A DNA stretch of 64,000 nucleotides from Photobacterium piscicola (GTDB lineage: Bacteria; Pseudomonadota; Gammaproteobacteria; Enterobacterales; Vibrionaceae): NCBI RefSeq assembly GCF_900166965.1, contig NZ_FUZI01000014.1:1-64000 (forward strand), written 5' to 3'. The position numbers and the translations under genes are program-made. The notes beneath the pieces were generated by a model. That model saw only the letters and a program-made list of their open reading frames with translations. It was not told the origin of the DNA and searched no databases. Shown one piece after another: positions 20,903 through 30,517 of this stretch. The first letter of the stretch is position 1. The number at the start of each line of letters is the position of its first letter.

Positions 20903-21658
20903 ATGAGTAATATACATTTCTTTTTACAAGGTAAAGGTGGTGTTGGTAAAACTCTAATTAGTAGCTTTACTACTCAATATTTAAAATCAATTAGTAAAGA
21001 TGTATTGTGTATTGATACTGATTCAGTTAATCATACCTTTTCACAATATAAGTCATTTAAGGTTATTAAATATAATATCTATAATCCTGAAAGCTCATTT
21101 CTTGATGAAACCGTTATTGAACAAATGGCCGAATTTGTTTATGAATCAAATAACGAAAACATTATCATTGATAATGGTGCTAGTTCTTTTATGCCGTTAA
21201 TGAAATATCTAACTGATAACGAAATAATAGATGCACTTAATGAGGCTGGACATAATATATATATTCATACTGTTATTACTGGTGGTCAAGGTCTTGAAGA
21301 TACCGCAGCAGGCTTGCAGTCAATATTAGAAAACTTTCAATCAACCTCTGTAATTGTTTGGCTAAATTACAAATTTGGTGACATTTTAATGAATAATAAA
21401 AAATTCAATGGCTGGTCACTATACAAAAATAATAGTGATGCTATATCAGGGATCATCCCCATTGATTTTAATACCAGCCAGTTATTTCAAAACGATTTAG
21501 AATTAATGCTAGGAGCGAAACATACCTTTGATGAAGCAATGACAAGCTCAAAGTTATTTAGTCGCAACAGACTAAAACAAATGAAAGAACAAATATTCCA
21601 ATCAATAGAAGATACCGAATTATCTTGCTTTACTTCTAATGGTGAACAAGATGATTGA
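20903..21658 (+). CDS. TraL-like P-loop ATPase
   Basis: A 251-residue ParA/MinD-like ATPase with 'GKGGVGKT' at residues 10-17 and 'IIIDNGASSFMPL' as the switch-like strand. It resembles IncP TraL, whose role in transfer is not essential and not well known. The 3' end overlaps the start of the next gene by about 20 bp. An AAGGAT ribosome site precedes the ATG. Confidence 0.7.
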   Translation: MSNIHFFLQGKGGVGKTLISSFTTQYLKSISKDVLCIDTDSVNHTFSQYKSFKVIKYNIYNPESSFLDETVIEQMAEFVYESNNENIIIDNGASSFMPLMKYLTDNEIIDALNEAGHNIYIHTVITGGQGLEDTAAGLQSILENFQSTSVIVWLNYKFGDILMNNKKFNGWSLYKNNSDAISGIIPIDFNTSQLFQNDLELMLGAKHTFDEAMTSSKLFSRNRLKQMKEQIFQSIEDTELSCFTSNGEQDD

Positions 21659-22157
21659 TAAAGAAGATTTATCTATAAATGATGCCGAATACGCTAAAAT
21701 AATTTCAGATATACTTGCCGCTAAATATGGCGTTATTGCTTGTGAAGAACCCATTATTCATACTGCCGTTGCTAACGCTGCCGCTCTTAATTTTCTGACT
21801 ATTGAACTTAGAAAGTACTTTACTCAACAGCAATACAAAGTTAGTGAACAATATAGTGAAATAAATACTCATGTAGAAAATACATTAATGTTTTTTGAAA
21901 AAAACATGACGGCTATCATAAGAAAAAACACATCTGAATTACAGGCTGAATTAATTAATGAGCATTCGAAAATCACACGCAGACAAATAGCTCAAATTAA
22001 AAACATCATAGAAAATGACCTACCTAATGCATTTAATAACGGTATTAGTTGTCATGAATCAGAAACAACTAAAAAAGACTGGCCTCTTTTTTTTAGTGCT
22101 GGAACGTTTTGTATTTCAGTATTAAGCCTCCTCCTTATTATTTTTCACATGATCTAA
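21639..22157 (+). CDS. TraM-like transfer protein, membrane-anchored
   Basis: A 172-residue protein, rich in charged helices (about residues 55-135, likely coiled coil), ending in one membrane segment ('LFFSAGTFCISVLSLLLIIFHMI'). The layout and place after traL match IncP TraM. The first three codons (MVNK) may not be used; an ATG at 21651 (MIDKEDLS) is an alternative start. Confidence 0.6.
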   Translation: MVNKMIDKEDLSINDAEYAKIISDILAAKYGVIACEEPIIHTAVANAAALNFLTIELRKYFTQQQYKVSEQYSEINTHVENTLMFFEKNMTAIIRKNTSELQAELINEHSKITRRQIAQIKNIIENDLPNAFNNGISCHESETTKKDWPLFFSAGTFCISVLSLLLIIFHMI

Positions 22158-22181
22158 TTAACCTTTAAATATTAATTACGG

Positions 22182-22253
22182 CTTATACACATACCCACAG
22201 GGTCGCTGCGATGGCTTTAATGTCTTCACTCCCCTATGGATATGTGCATAAGC
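22182..22253. repeat. Long imperfect hairpin between traM-like and trbB-like genes
   Basis: GCTTATACACATA at the left and TATGTGCATAAGC at the right pair with one mismatch and extend with CCCACAGG/CCTATGG. The 30-bp centre is GC-richer than its surroundings. It could be an attenuator or a protein-binding site. Confidence 0.5.
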
Positions 22254-22263
22254 CCCCTTCAGG

Positions 22264-23226
22264 ATGATCGTATTAATGCCAGAATCAAAACAAAGAGCAA
22301 TAAAATCACTTAACTCTCATTTAGAACGAACAGGAATACTCGCATTATTAAATGACGATACGGTTATTGAGATAATGCTAAACAGTGACGGCTGGCTATG
22401 GGTTGAAGCCTTTGGTAAGCCAATGTACAAACATTGTATGATCACACCTGACGATGCCAATATTATTATTCGTTCCATCGCTCATTATCACAATGAATTA
22501 ATTGATAAAGAATGCCCTGTTTTAGAATGCGAATTACCTACTGATGGTAGCCGCTTTGAAGGGATTGTTCCTCCCCTTACCGCACAAACATCTTTTACTA
22601 TTCGTAAGAAAGCTACAAAAGTTTTTACTATGGATGATTATGTCCAAGGTGGAACGATGACTCAACATCAATACGAAATCATACAAGCAGCTATCGCTAA
22701 CCGACAAAATATATTGATTGTGGGCGGAACAGGCTCAGGAAAAACCACACTGACCAATGCCGTTATTGATTCAATGATAAAATATAATTCTGATGATCGG
22801 ATCATCATTATTGAGGACACTAATGAAATACAATGTACCGCTGAAAATAGCGTCATAATGCGAACATCGGAAAAAGCCAATGTGACGATGGGTAAACTAT
22901 TAAGGGTTACACTACGTTATCGTCCTGATCGTATTCTCGTTGGTGAAGTTCGAGGTGGAGAAGCCCTCGACCTACTAAAAGCATGGAACACAGGACACCC
23001 AGGCGGTGTCGCGACTATCCATGCAAACTCTGCATTACTTGGTCTTGAACGACTTGAGCAATGCATAGAAGAGGTCTCAAGCAACGTTAATAAAAAAGTG
23101 ATAGCCCAAACAATTAATTTATTAATTTTCATCAAAAAAACACCACAAGGACGAATAATCAAAGAACTTGCATGTGTACGTAGTTATGATGACAATCAAT
23201 ACAATATTGATTACTATTGTGACTAG
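22264..23226 (+). CDS. TrbB-like conjugative transfer ATPase (VirB11 family)
   Basis: A 320-residue secretion ATPase with Walker A 'GGTGSGKTT' near residue 155, Asp box 'IIIEDTNEI', the '[32 protein letters not shown]' block and the final His region. This is the typical TrbB architecture and length. TrbB powers the mating-pair apparatus, but none of the other trb genes (trbC to trbL) is present, so it works, if at all, with another plasmid's system. Confidence 0.88.
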   Translation: MIVLMPESKQRAIKSLNSHLERTGILALLNDDTVIEIMLNSDGWLWVEAFGKPMYKHCMITPDDANIIIRSIAHYHNELIDKECPVLECELPTDGSRFEGIVPPLTAQTSFTIRKKATKVFTMDDYVQGGTMTQHQYEIIQAAIANRQNILIVGGTGSGKTTLTNAVIDSMIKYNSDDRIIIIEDTNEIQCTAENSVIMRTSEKANVTMGKLLRVTLRYRPDRILVGEVRGGEALDLLKAWNTGHPGGVATIHANSALLGLERLEQCIEEVSSNVNKKVIAQTINLLIFIKKTPQGRIIKELACVRSYDDNQYNIDYYCD

Positions 23227-23292
23227 ACTCGATTACATATCAGTAATGTCTACAAAATCTTTTTAATCAGCAAGATAAGTAAGGTTTATATA

Positions 23293-23676
23293 ATGTCAGA
23301 AACATTTAAATTACTTCTAAATTTACGCTCTTTACGTGCAGTTAGTCGTGAAATATCACTGGATCAGCTTCAAGAATCACTTGAAAAATTAACACAAGTC
23401 GTTAATGAGCGAACTCAAGAAGAAGAACAACTTCATGCTGAAAATAAAGAACGTAATGATAAATTAGAAGCATACCGTGAAATGCTTATCGCTGACGGAA
23501 TAGCTCCAGAAGAACTATTAGGTTTAATGAGTGCAAAACCTAAAAAGTCAACTCGCCCACCTCGCCCTGCCAAATACAAATATGTTGATGAAGATGGCCA
23601 AGAAAAAACATGGACAGGCCAAGGTCGCACACCTAAATTTTTAGTTGATAAAAATCTAGAAGACTTTTTGATTTAA
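23293..23676 (+). CDS. H-NS-like nucleoid protein
   Basis: A 127-residue protein with the H-NS plan: helical N-terminal dimerisation region (residues 1-65, coiled coil) and a C-terminal DNA-binding part with '[12 protein letters not shown]' near residue 105-116. Plasmid-borne H-NS proteins silence AT-rich DNA and lower the cost of the plasmid to the host; that role is inferred. It ends in a weak hairpin. Confidence 0.9.
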   Translation: MSETFKLLLNLRSLRAVSREISLDQLQESLEKLTQVVNERTQEEEQLHAENKERNDKLEAYREMLIADGIAPEELLGLMSAKPKKSTRPPRPAKYKYVDEDGQEKTWTGQGRTPKFLVDKNLEDFLI

Positions 23677-23692
23677 TCTTAACTAACATTTT

Positions 23693-23714
23693 AACCCGTT
23701 AAGCCTGACGGGTT
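23693..23714 (+). terminator. Hairpin after hns-like gene
   Basis: AACCCGT pairs with ACGGGTT around an 8-base loop. There is no T run, so termination is uncertain. Confidence 0.4.
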
Positions 23715-23965
23715 ACATTCCCGTAATTCCGTCCTTAATGTATTATTACTATAAAATTTAAAACCAATGTCTACATAGCGAACAAATAGCAATAAAAACA
23801 ATCATAATTACTGCACCTCCGTTCTTTGTTCTTGATATGAATAAAAGCAACAAAGAGAGTAAAGATACCCCTTTAAAAAAATGCTCTAAACTTTTAAAAA
23901 AGCAATACCTCCCCTTTCGATAATTAAATTTTCCCAATATATTCATCAGTAATGATCCCTACCTT

Positions 23966-23993
23966 TTGTAGGGCTAAAACCCTACAATTTTTA
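23966..23993. terminator. Intrinsic terminator
   Basis: TTGTAGGG pairs with CCCTACAA over a 6-base loop, followed by TTTTT. It separates the hns-like gene from the small minus-strand genes, and no long gene lies between 23715 and 24036. Confidence 0.65.
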
Positions 23994-24036
23994 TTGCCAA
24001 GTTAAAGGTGAAAGCAGTAATTTAAATCACCTCTTT

Positions 24037-24189
24037 TTATTCTATCCAATATTTTTCAAATGTTATTTCTCCGCCATCCTCTAGCAATCTATCAATTGCT
24101 TTATCTCGCATGGATTTATTTGCACCTTTCACATAATAAGTAATATATTCATCACCTTGAAGAACTTCAATTTCAGCGCAAAATTTCAT
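24037..24189 (-). CDS. Small unknown protein, 50 residues
   Basis: Reads 'MKFCAEIEVLQGDEYIT...' and ends '...FEKYWIE'. It is acidic, with no membrane segment. Its ATG overlaps the stop of the next upstream small gene as ATGA, a sign of coupled translation, which is the main support for it being real. No family was recognised. Confidence 0.5.
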   Translation of the reverse strand: MKFCAEIEVLQGDEYITYYVKGANKSMRDKAIDRLLEDGGEITFEKYWIE

Positions 24190-24347
24190 GAAATTATAAC
24201 TCCTTCAATTTTTTGCTTCGCATGTTTACTAGCTTTAAAGCTGTTAAGAATTTCATTTTTGTTGGAGCCTGACTGCTCCAACGGGGATACGTTGGTCGCT
24301 TCAAACTGATTAGTGATTGTTGAGTGGTTAGCTGTTAAGTGAGTCAT
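24186..24347 (-). CDS. Small unknown protein, 53 residues
   Basis: Starts 'MTHLTANHSTITNQFE' after an AAGGACT ribosome site and ends in a lysine-rich stretch. It overlaps the following gene by 4 bp. No family was recognised. It contains a small hairpin (GGAGCCTGACTGCTCC, 24266-24281). Confidence 0.45.
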   Translation of the reverse strand: MTHLTANHSTITNQFEATNVSPLEQSGSNKNEILNSFKASKHAKQKIEGVIIS

Positions 24348-24399
24348 GGTCGTGAGTCCTTTTGGTTTAAGTTTTCATCTTCGTCATCGCCTGACTGTT

Positions 24400-24800
24400 C
24401 GTACACATACCATCGTTCTAACCAGCAAGGGCGCGAAGCGGTGAAGCCTCCCTTGCCGGTTAGGTTGTGATAGGTGACGATTAAAAAAAGAAAGCGATTG
24501 AAGATTGAAACGTCCAAAAGGATGAACAATGACTAACGAGGCAGATAAACGCGATTACAAGCACTTATCAGGTAGAAGTGAAAGCTCTAGCTTTGTGAGT
24601 TCGACGGTAGGAGAATAAATGCGGTTAGTGAAATATAACCTGGTAAAAATTTGTCCTCGCTTGCGAGGAAGAACAAATTTTATCCAGGCTTATATTGAAT
24701 GTTATTTCTTAGCCCTGACCGTTACCTTTGGTGAAGACCGCTTGCTGGCTGAGTTTCACTAGTGAAATAGGACATGGTTGCCTCGGCGGGGTGCTGCAAA
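24400..24800. other. Gene-free stretch with long hairpins
   Basis: Two strong inverted repeats: about 24418-24467 (AACCAGCAAGGG paired with CCCTTGCCGGTT) and about 24649-24692 (CCTGGTAAAAATTTGT paired with ACAAATTTTATCCAGG, with CTCGC/GCGAG at the tip). No gene is convincing. Such structured DNA is found in plasmid leading regions as single-strand promoters or priming sites; here that is a guess. Confidence 0.55.
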
Positions 24801-24803
24801 TCA

Positions 24804-25075
24804 TTAATGTTTATTTATTGGTTCATCACGTACTGCAGCTGTTTTTAATTTTTCCAGCTCACAAATAGCATTATTAATGGCCGCTTTCACGTCCATCGTT
24901 TGACCTTTTTTATCTTCGTGTAATTGAGCAACTCTACAATTGATGTAAGTAACTACTCTACCCTATTATGATTATACAAACGTATAACCTTTACGGTAAT
25001 TTTTCAGAAAACCTTTTGCATGTAAATCAGCAAACACATTGGTAATGACGCTTGGACTGATGAAAAGTTTCCAGT
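24804..25075 (-). pseudogene. Fragments of broken plasmid genes
   Basis: A minus-strand frame ends 'DVKAAINNAICELEKLKTAAVRDEPINKH' (stop at 24804-24806) and is open upstream without a clear start. A second, separate frame (stop near 24977) ends 'SVITNVFADLHAKGFLKNYRKGYTFV' and begins at the parS-like palindromes. Both look like the tails of longer proteins cut off by rearrangement. Neither was identified. Confidence 0.4.
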
Positions 25076-25081
25076 TTGAGA

Positions 25082-25124
25082 TTACAACCCCCATTGTAAA
25101 TATTGATTACAATGGGGGTTGTAA
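25082..25124. repeat. parS-like palindrome pair
   Basis: TTACAACCCCCATTGTAA (25082-25099) and its inverse TTACAATGGGGGTTGTAA (25107-25124), 7 bp apart. Same pair as beside parB at 38960-39002. It is far from parAB and beside an IS6 wreck. Confidence 0.75.
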
Positions 25125-25149
25125 TCGATACAAATACTTTTAATGAAAT

Positions 25150-25730
25150 AAACTAAGATTAATTTAATGTTGTTTGCCCTTTGGTGACGGTTGCTAGCTA
25201 AGTTTTACCTGTAAGATAGATAGGTTACTCCGAATGGATGTTATAACATTTTCAGAAGAGGTTGGGCTGGTATGTTTTCGTATTTTAAATCCATCGAGGG
25301 CGACAATGAGCTTTTTGGTAATAGTATGATCTGACTCGATACCATTATTAAAATATTTGATTTGTCGCAGTTCAACATCCTCTCGTAATCGCCCTTCCTT
25401 ACTTCAAACTGGCAATCGTATTAGCATAAGATAAAGCTTATCTGTATTTAACGTTTTAAGCTGATATCAATACTGTAATATTTTAGGCAGCACCAAAGAA
25501 ATAGATAAACGGCTTTTTTATTACGCTTTGGCGAAAAATAGAAATCTAGTGTTTCACCTTGTTTATTAATAGCGTGATACAGATAAAACCATTTTCCTTT
25601 CACTTTGACGTATGTTTCATTGAGCTGTTACGAAGATTCTATCGTGATGAACTAATGACAACGTAACTTATTACGTAATGACGGGGCAAAGTATTTCTAT
25701 TTAAATTCAATATTGATTATTGATTATTGA
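25150..25730 (-). pseudogene. IS6-family transposase remnant
   Basis: In minus-strand frames one reads 'NETYVKVKGKWFYLYHAINKQG' then 'LDFYFSPKRNKKAVY', the DDE core of IS6/IS26-type transposases, and farther on 'NNGIESDHTITKKLIVALDGFK'. Several frameshifts and stops separate these blocks. No intact ends were found. The rest of the gap, to 25877, shows nothing else. Confidence 0.75.
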
Positions 25731-25877
25731 GGCGTGCCCCCAGACCAATCGAGTCGGCCATATTTTCGGAACCACACTAATACTGTAAAACAACCTTATT
25801 TAGGATAGGTCAACTTCAATAGAAAAGGGTTGGTATTACTGCCAATCCTTTTTTATTTTCTGGATGGTTATTCGCCA

Positions 25878-26654
25878 TCAGACTACGACAACATTAACTC
25901 CTTGCTGACGTAATGACTCAAGAGTCGATTGATCGGCCCCCTCATCAGTAATCAAAGTGTCTAACTTGGATGTACAAGCAAGTAATTTTCCACCGTACTT
26001 ACCTACCTTACTACTATCAATTAGCGCAACAATACGATCGCCATATTCTAGAAGCTTCTTCTCTGCCATATACACCAATAAATCAGATGTATGGATACCA
26101 GCTGCCGTTACACCTGTTCCGGTAAAGAACACAAAGCGGCTCTTGTGGTCGTCTGCGGCTTCTTCATCGGGTGAAATAGTGATCTGGCGTTCAGGCAGAT
26201 ATTGACCACCCAAAATAATGATGCTCTGATGATCTTGGCTGATCAATTGGTAGGCCAGTGGCATAAAGTTAGTCACAACTTGAACATCTCTGTGGAGAAG
26301 GTGCTCCCCCATCAGAAAGGTGGTATTACTGCCACTAACGATAATACTATCGTGCTCCTCACACATATCTGCCGCTACTTTGGCAATCCGTTGTTTGGCT
26401 GCGTAGCACTCAATATCTTTTTCTTCAGGAATAAAGCTACTTGGAACGTGCGTTATAACCAATGGAATATCATGATTGATCACTTCTGCACCATTACGAA
26501 TCTTCTTTAGCTTACCTTCTTCTGCCAGTTTAGTGATGTCTCTACGAGCTGTTGATAATGAGATATCTAACATTTTCATATAGTCATTTGTCGTAATAAA
26601 AGTGTGACTGTTTAAATGGTCAAGCAAGCTTCTATGACGTTGAGCTTCATTCAT
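25878..26654 (-). CDS. DeoR-family sugar regulator
   Basis: A 258-residue protein: N-terminal DeoR HTH ('RHRSLLDHLNSHTFITTNDYMKMLDISLSTARRDITKLAEEG', so the motif runs over residues 6-48) and a C-terminal sugar-phosphate-binding domain with 'IIVSGSNTTFLMGEHL', 'GTGVTAAGIHTSD' and 'ALIDSSKVGK'. These proteins usually repress a neighbouring sugar operon and release DNA on binding a phosphorylated sugar. It is divergent from the PTS operon, over a shared intergenic region with repeated TTTTGAC-like motifs. Confidence 0.88.
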   Translation of the reverse strand: MNEAQRHRSLLDHLNSHTFITTNDYMKMLDISLSTARRDITKLAEEGKLKKIRNGAEVINHDIPLVITHVPSSFIPEEKDIECYAAKQRIAKVAADMCEEHDSIIVSGSNTTFLMGEHLLHRDVQVVTNFMPLAYQLISQDHQSIIILGGQYLPERQITISPDEEAADDHKSRFVFFTGTGVTAAGIHTSDLLVYMAEKKLLEYGDRIVALIDSSKVGKYGGKLLACTSKLDTLITDEGADQSTLESLRQQGVNVVVV

Positions 26655-26865
26655 TCTTCATGCCTTTAATTTGTTTTGACTTATTTTGACGCACTATGAA
26701 CTTTTGGGCAAATAAAATCTAATCATGACCAATTTTGACCTCCAATGACGCATTTATTGTAATAAAACGCTTATTTTGGTCACAAAAAAGTCAAAAACGA
26801 CTTTACATGACCGCAATTGATCGTTTATGGTCATTTTACGTCACAAGAAGTCATTAAAGGCCAAA
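26655..26865. promoter_or_regulatory. Divergent operator/promoter region of the sugar operon
   Basis: Many copies of TTTTGAC/TGACG/TGGTCA-like motifs occur in both orientations, for example TTGACTTATTTTGACGCAC (near 26676), ATTTTGACCTCC, AATGACGCA, and GGTCACAAAAAAGTCA. Repeated motifs of this type are usual DeoR-family operators. The -35/-10 elements were not fixed. Confidence 0.55.
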
Positions 26866-27708
26866 ATGAAGTATCAAGCAGTCATTATTGATTTAGATGG
26901 AACATTGTTAAGAGATGATGAGCAAATCTGCTCAAATAATAAAGAAGCTATCACGCTTGCTGTAAAGAGTGGTTATAGCGTCAGTCTCGCAAGTGGTCGA
27001 CCGCATCAGTTAATGATGCCTTATGTCAAAAAACTTGGTTTGTCTTTACCTATCATCTGCTGTAACGGTGCATACCTTTTTGACCCAATCACCCAGAACA
27101 TAATGAACCCCCAAGTTTTGGATCGTGATTTCCTTATTGATTTAGTGAGCTTGCTAAATGAAGGACACTTTGCTTTCACTATTTATTCAAGTCGTGGCGT
27201 GTTTACTCAAAAAGCGTCAAAGCATACGGAAGACTTGATCAAAAAAGCAGAAGTCATCAACGCAGACATATCAATTCAAGTCATCCCTGCTATCAGTGAA
27301 CTGCTTGAACAGACAGGAGAGGTATACAAAGTTCTTGTTTCAAGCTCGGACAAAGTCGCTTTGAATCAATTAAGGGATGCTTTGCAAATTCATTGCCAAG
27401 CTGATTTATCTGCACCAACAAAACTCGACATTACATCAACGTCAGCCACGAAAGGTCATGCATTAACTCAGTGGCTAAAACAACAAAATATATCCGCTCA
27501 AAATACCATAGCTTTTGGAGATGGGGACAACGATGCCTTTATGTTCCGACTCGTCGGAGAGCCTGTTGCTATGGATAACGCTAGCCCTTCCTTAAAAGGG
27601 TTAGCAAACCTTATTGTCACTAATAACAACGGTTGTGGAATTGGCCAGTATCTTCGCCTCATGGTTCAAGAAGGTCAGAAAACATACCAACATTCTTTTA
27701 ATTATTAA
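26866..27708 (+). CDS. HAD phosphatase, Cof type
   Basis: A 280-residue protein with HAD motif I 'IDLDGTLL' at residues 8-15, a Cof-type cap, Lys in 'ATKGHAL' and 'FGDGDNDAFMF' as the last motif. Cof-type HADs dephosphorylate sugar phosphates and similar substrates. The start at 26866 is preferred to an upstream in-frame ATG (26827), because the family begins just before the first motif. First gene of the operon. Confidence 0.85.
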   Translation: MKYQAVIIDLDGTLLRDDEQICSNNKEAITLAVKSGYSVSLASGRPHQLMMPYVKKLGLSLPIICCNGAYLFDPITQNIMNPQVLDRDFLIDLVSLLNEGHFAFTIYSSRGVFTQKASKHTEDLIKKAEVINADISIQVIPAISELLEQTGEVYKVLVSSSDKVALNQLRDALQIHCQADLSAPTKLDITSTSATKGHALTQWLKQQNISAQNTIAFGDGDNDAFMFRLVGEPVAMDNASPSLKGLANLIVTNNNGCGIGQYLRLMVQEGQKTYQHSFNY

Positions 27709-27717
27709 GGAAATACC

Positions 27718-28428
27718 ATGAAAAAAGTAAAAATTGCAGCAGGTCTAGCTCACGTAGATTACGGGCACATTGCTGATGTAGTGAAAGAAGTCTCTGACGC
27801 TGGGGCTGACTACATTCACTGTGATGCTGCAGATATGCATGACCTGAAAAATCTGCAATTAATGGGTGGACATCAAATCGTTGAAGGTATTCGTCCTTAC
27901 ACTGAAAAGCCAATTGAAGTTCATGCTTACTTCAAAGATTGCGACAAATTATTTATCGATAAAATTGCAGCTGCAGGTGCAAACATGCTGATTCTACCAG
28001 CAGAGCATTTTATCGGGGCTCCTCTGTGTTACATCATTAAATACTGTCAAAACTACGGAATGAAATTTGGCTTAACGGTTGGTGCATTAACCCCAGTGTC
28101 ATTCGTTAAAGAATCTATCTACTACTTAGATCGTTTACACATTGTTATTCACGGTATTACTGATGGCGATGATGAGTGGTTATGGCGTAAATCAGCGATT
28201 GCAATGATCCGTGAAGCACGTGAACTCATTAACGAACGTAACCCTAACTGTGAACTATGTGTTGATGGTGGTATCCGTAACCACAATATCGAAGAGCTGC
28301 TTAATGAAGACATCGACGTAATGGTTGCCTCTACCAATATATTTGGTCACAAAGATGGCATTACTGCTGGTGTTCGTGATTTCCGCGCTGCAATTGACCA
28401 ACTCGAAGACAAAGCAGAAGTGAAATAA
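27718..28428 (+). CDS. Ribulose-phosphate 3-epimerase-like protein
   Basis: A 236-residue TIM-barrel protein of the RPE family. Likely catalytic and metal sites: Asp in 'YIHCDAAD' (residues 33-40), His in 'IEVHAYF', 'PAEHF', and Asp in 'CVDGGI' near 181. It is diverged from housekeeping Rpe ('HxDxMDG' is 'HCDAAD'), so the substrate may be another ketose phosphate such as allulose-6-phosphate. It follows the HAD gene after 9 bp with an AAGGAAAT ribosome site. Confidence 0.8.
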   Translation: MKKVKIAAGLAHVDYGHIADVVKEVSDAGADYIHCDAADMHDLKNLQLMGGHQIVEGIRPYTEKPIEVHAYFKDCDKLFIDKIAAAGANMLILPAEHFIGAPLCYIIKYCQNYGMKFGLTVGALTPVSFVKESIYYLDRLHIVIHGITDGDDEWLWRKSAIAMIREARELINERNPNCELCVDGGIRNHNIEELLNEDIDVMVASTNIFGHKDGITAGVRDFRAAIDQLEDKAEVK

Positions 28429-28564
28429 GAAGAAGCTGAAACAGCTTAACTTTGTCACTTGGCGTAACAGTGATTTATATCGTTGTCGCGCTCAAATCTA
28501 ATAACGGTGTCGAGCTTCCCCCTTAGTTATGCTCGAGCTTGGCACCACTACCTAGGATTAATTC

Positions 28565-29722
28565 ATGACACAATTTCAATATTATCAGCCGACAAAATTG
28601 ACATTTGGTGCGGGAGAAATTCAAAAGATTGGGCAGCTTGTTGCTCAATATGGCAAACGATGCCTAGTGGTCAGTGAGCCAATTTTTGATGCTGTGAAAC
28701 CTGCCTATGATTGTATTTTTGCTTTGTTAGTAGAGCAGGGAATTGAAGTAACACATTTTGATGGTGTGGTACCAAACCCACCAACTACTGTTGTGGAACT
28801 TGGCCGCCAAATAGCGGTTTCGGCAAATTGTGATGTGGTGTTAGCAATTGGTGGTGGCTCTTCGATTGATACAGCAAAAATCATTTCTGCGGCTATCAAA
28901 GCAGAGTCTTTGGACTGGGCATATTGGTTCGCAACCTATGACTCACCGTTTGGAGACATTCAAGATTTACCCGCTCAAGTTGTTCCTTTGATCGCAGTAC
29001 CGACAACGTCTGGTACAGGATCACAAGTAACACAAGCTGCAGTGATTACAGACATAGAACAGCACGCAAAACTGACCTTGTTTCATCCGGAGTTCTTTCC
29101 TTGCGAAGCGCTGATTGACCCAGAGTTAATGTTAACACTACCACCTCGTATGACTGCAATGACGGGTTTTGATGCTTTTTCTCATGCGTTTGAATCATTC
29201 ACTGGCACACGTCCATCTCCTTTTGTGGATGCAATGGCGTTAGAAGCCATGAAGCTGGTAGTTGAAAACTTGCCAAATGTTATAGACAACGGAGCAGATT
29301 TAGTTGGCCGTTGTGAATTAGCAAAAGCCGACACATTAGGAGGTATTTCACTAGCAAATGGTGGGGCTGGAGCGCCTCATCCTCTTGGAGAGATTTTAGG
29401 TAGTAGTAAAACGAACTTACCACATGGTTTAACACTCGCGGTTGTTTATCCAGCGTATGTGCAACTTCAGTGGCGAAAACAGCCGGAGCGCTTTGCGCAA
29501 GTAGCTGAGCTCTTTGGTGCTGTGGGAAGCATTGAAGAAAAAGCTCAATCATTGGCTGCACTTATTGTGAAGTTTCTTGAGCGAATTGGCCTCGAGTCGA
29601 ATTTAACTCAAGTAGGGGTAAATCAAGAAGATGTTCTTAAGCTAGAGCCTGCTTTCTGCTTTGATTTACCGCTGACTAGCGGTGATGAAATGAAAGAAAT
29701 ATTACACGCTAGTTTGGTTTAG
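28565..29722 (+). CDS. Iron-containing alcohol dehydrogenase
   Basis: A 385-residue Fe-ADH: NAD-binding 'GGGSSIDTAK' near residues 98-107, 'PTTSGTGSQ' near 147-155, metal ligands in 'LIDPEL', 'GFDAFSHAFES' and 'LPHGLTLAVVYPA'. It would oxidise or reduce a small alcohol or aldehyde, perhaps a polyol or aldehyde formed from the operon's sugar. It is preceded by a 136-bp gap that may hold an internal regulatory site, so the operon may be split here. Confidence 0.9.
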   Translation: MTQFQYYQPTKLTFGAGEIQKIGQLVAQYGKRCLVVSEPIFDAVKPAYDCIFALLVEQGIEVTHFDGVVPNPPTTVVELGRQIAVSANCDVVLAIGGGSSIDTAKIISAAIKAESLDWAYWFATYDSPFGDIQDLPAQVVPLIAVPTTSGTGSQVTQAAVITDIEQHAKLTLFHPEFFPCEALIDPELMLTLPPRMTAMTGFDAFSHAFESFTGTRPSPFVDAMALEAMKLVVENLPNVIDNGADLVGRCELAKADTLGGISLANGGAGAPHPLGEILGSSKTNLPHGLTLAVVYPAYVQLQWRKQPERFAQVAELFGAVGSIEEKAQSLAALIVKFLERIGLESNLTQVGVNQEDVLKLEPAFCFDLPLTSGDEMKEILHASLV

Positions 29723-29770
29723 AGCCTCTGAGTTTAAAAATAAATTAATAAAGAAAATGGAGACGAGACC

Positions 29771-30517
29771 ATGGAAAAAAGCATCACTACTTCGAATAAC
29801 ACAGCACTGAAATTGGAAAGAGAGGAATTCATTGCCAGTGATGTTCAAGCATTGATTTTTGATTTCGATGGACTTCTCGTAGATACCGAGACTTGTATGT
29901 TTAAAGCTTGGGAAGCTTTGTTAAAAACCTATGATGTTGAAGTATCGCCTCTTCAGGTTGCTGGTCTAGTTGGGAGCTCAGTACCAGCAACTTCTCTCTA
30001 TCAATTATTTAATCAAGCATCTCATCAAGCATTGTCGAATTATGACATTCGCCAACTTGTTGAGGAGAAAGCATATCGCTTGATTGAAACTATTTCTGAG
30101 CGCGAAGGTGTTCGTCAATACCTTGAGTTTGCAAAGTCAAAAAATTGGAAAATTGCACTAGCAACAAGCTCTGAATTTAAGCATTACCATCCAATTTTAT
30201 CTCGATTAAATCTCACCCACTTCTTTGATTGTTTTGTCGGTGCAGAAGACATTGTCCCAGCAAAACGTAAGCCTCAACCAGATGTATATTTAGCCGCCTT
30301 AAATCAATTAGGTGTTTCTGCCCATCAAGCCATCGCATTTGAAGACTCTCCTCCTGGTGTTCAGGCGGCTCGATCGGCAGGAATACCAACAGTAGCGGTA
30401 ACTAACTTGCTCACTTGTCACCTCGATGTCTCGTTAGCCAACGTGGTGATGAGTTCTATGAATGACCAAACCTTACCGCAATTGCTTAATCAACTTATGA
30501 GAAATGAAGATGAATAA
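29771..30517 (+). CDS. HAD phosphatase, beta-phosphoglucomutase-like
   Basis: A 248-residue protein with '[12 protein letters not shown]' (motif I), 'ALATSS' (motif II), 'KRKPQPDVY' (motif III lysine) and '[15 protein letters not shown]' (motif IV). This is the subfamily of beta-phosphoglucomutase and 2-deoxyglucose-6-phosphate-type phosphatases. It has about 25 additional N-terminal residues. It overlaps the transaldolase start. Confidence 0.87.
   Translation: MEKSITTSNNTALKLEREEFIASDVQALIFDFDGLLVDTETCMFKAWEALLKTYDVEVSPLQVAGLVGSSVPATSLYQLFNQASHQALSNYDIRQLVEEKAYRLIETISEREGVRQYLEFAKSKNWKIALATSSEFKHYHPILSRLNLTHFFDCFVGAEDIVPAKRKPQPDVYLAALNQLGVSAHQAIAFEDSPPGVQAARSAGIPTVAVTNLLTCHLDVSLANVVMSSMNDQTLPQLLNQLMRNEDE

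Noticed and set aside
24344..24529. 61-codon ORF on the minus strand
   Set aside because: It lies over a long hairpin and overlaps the start of the better supported 53-residue ORF.
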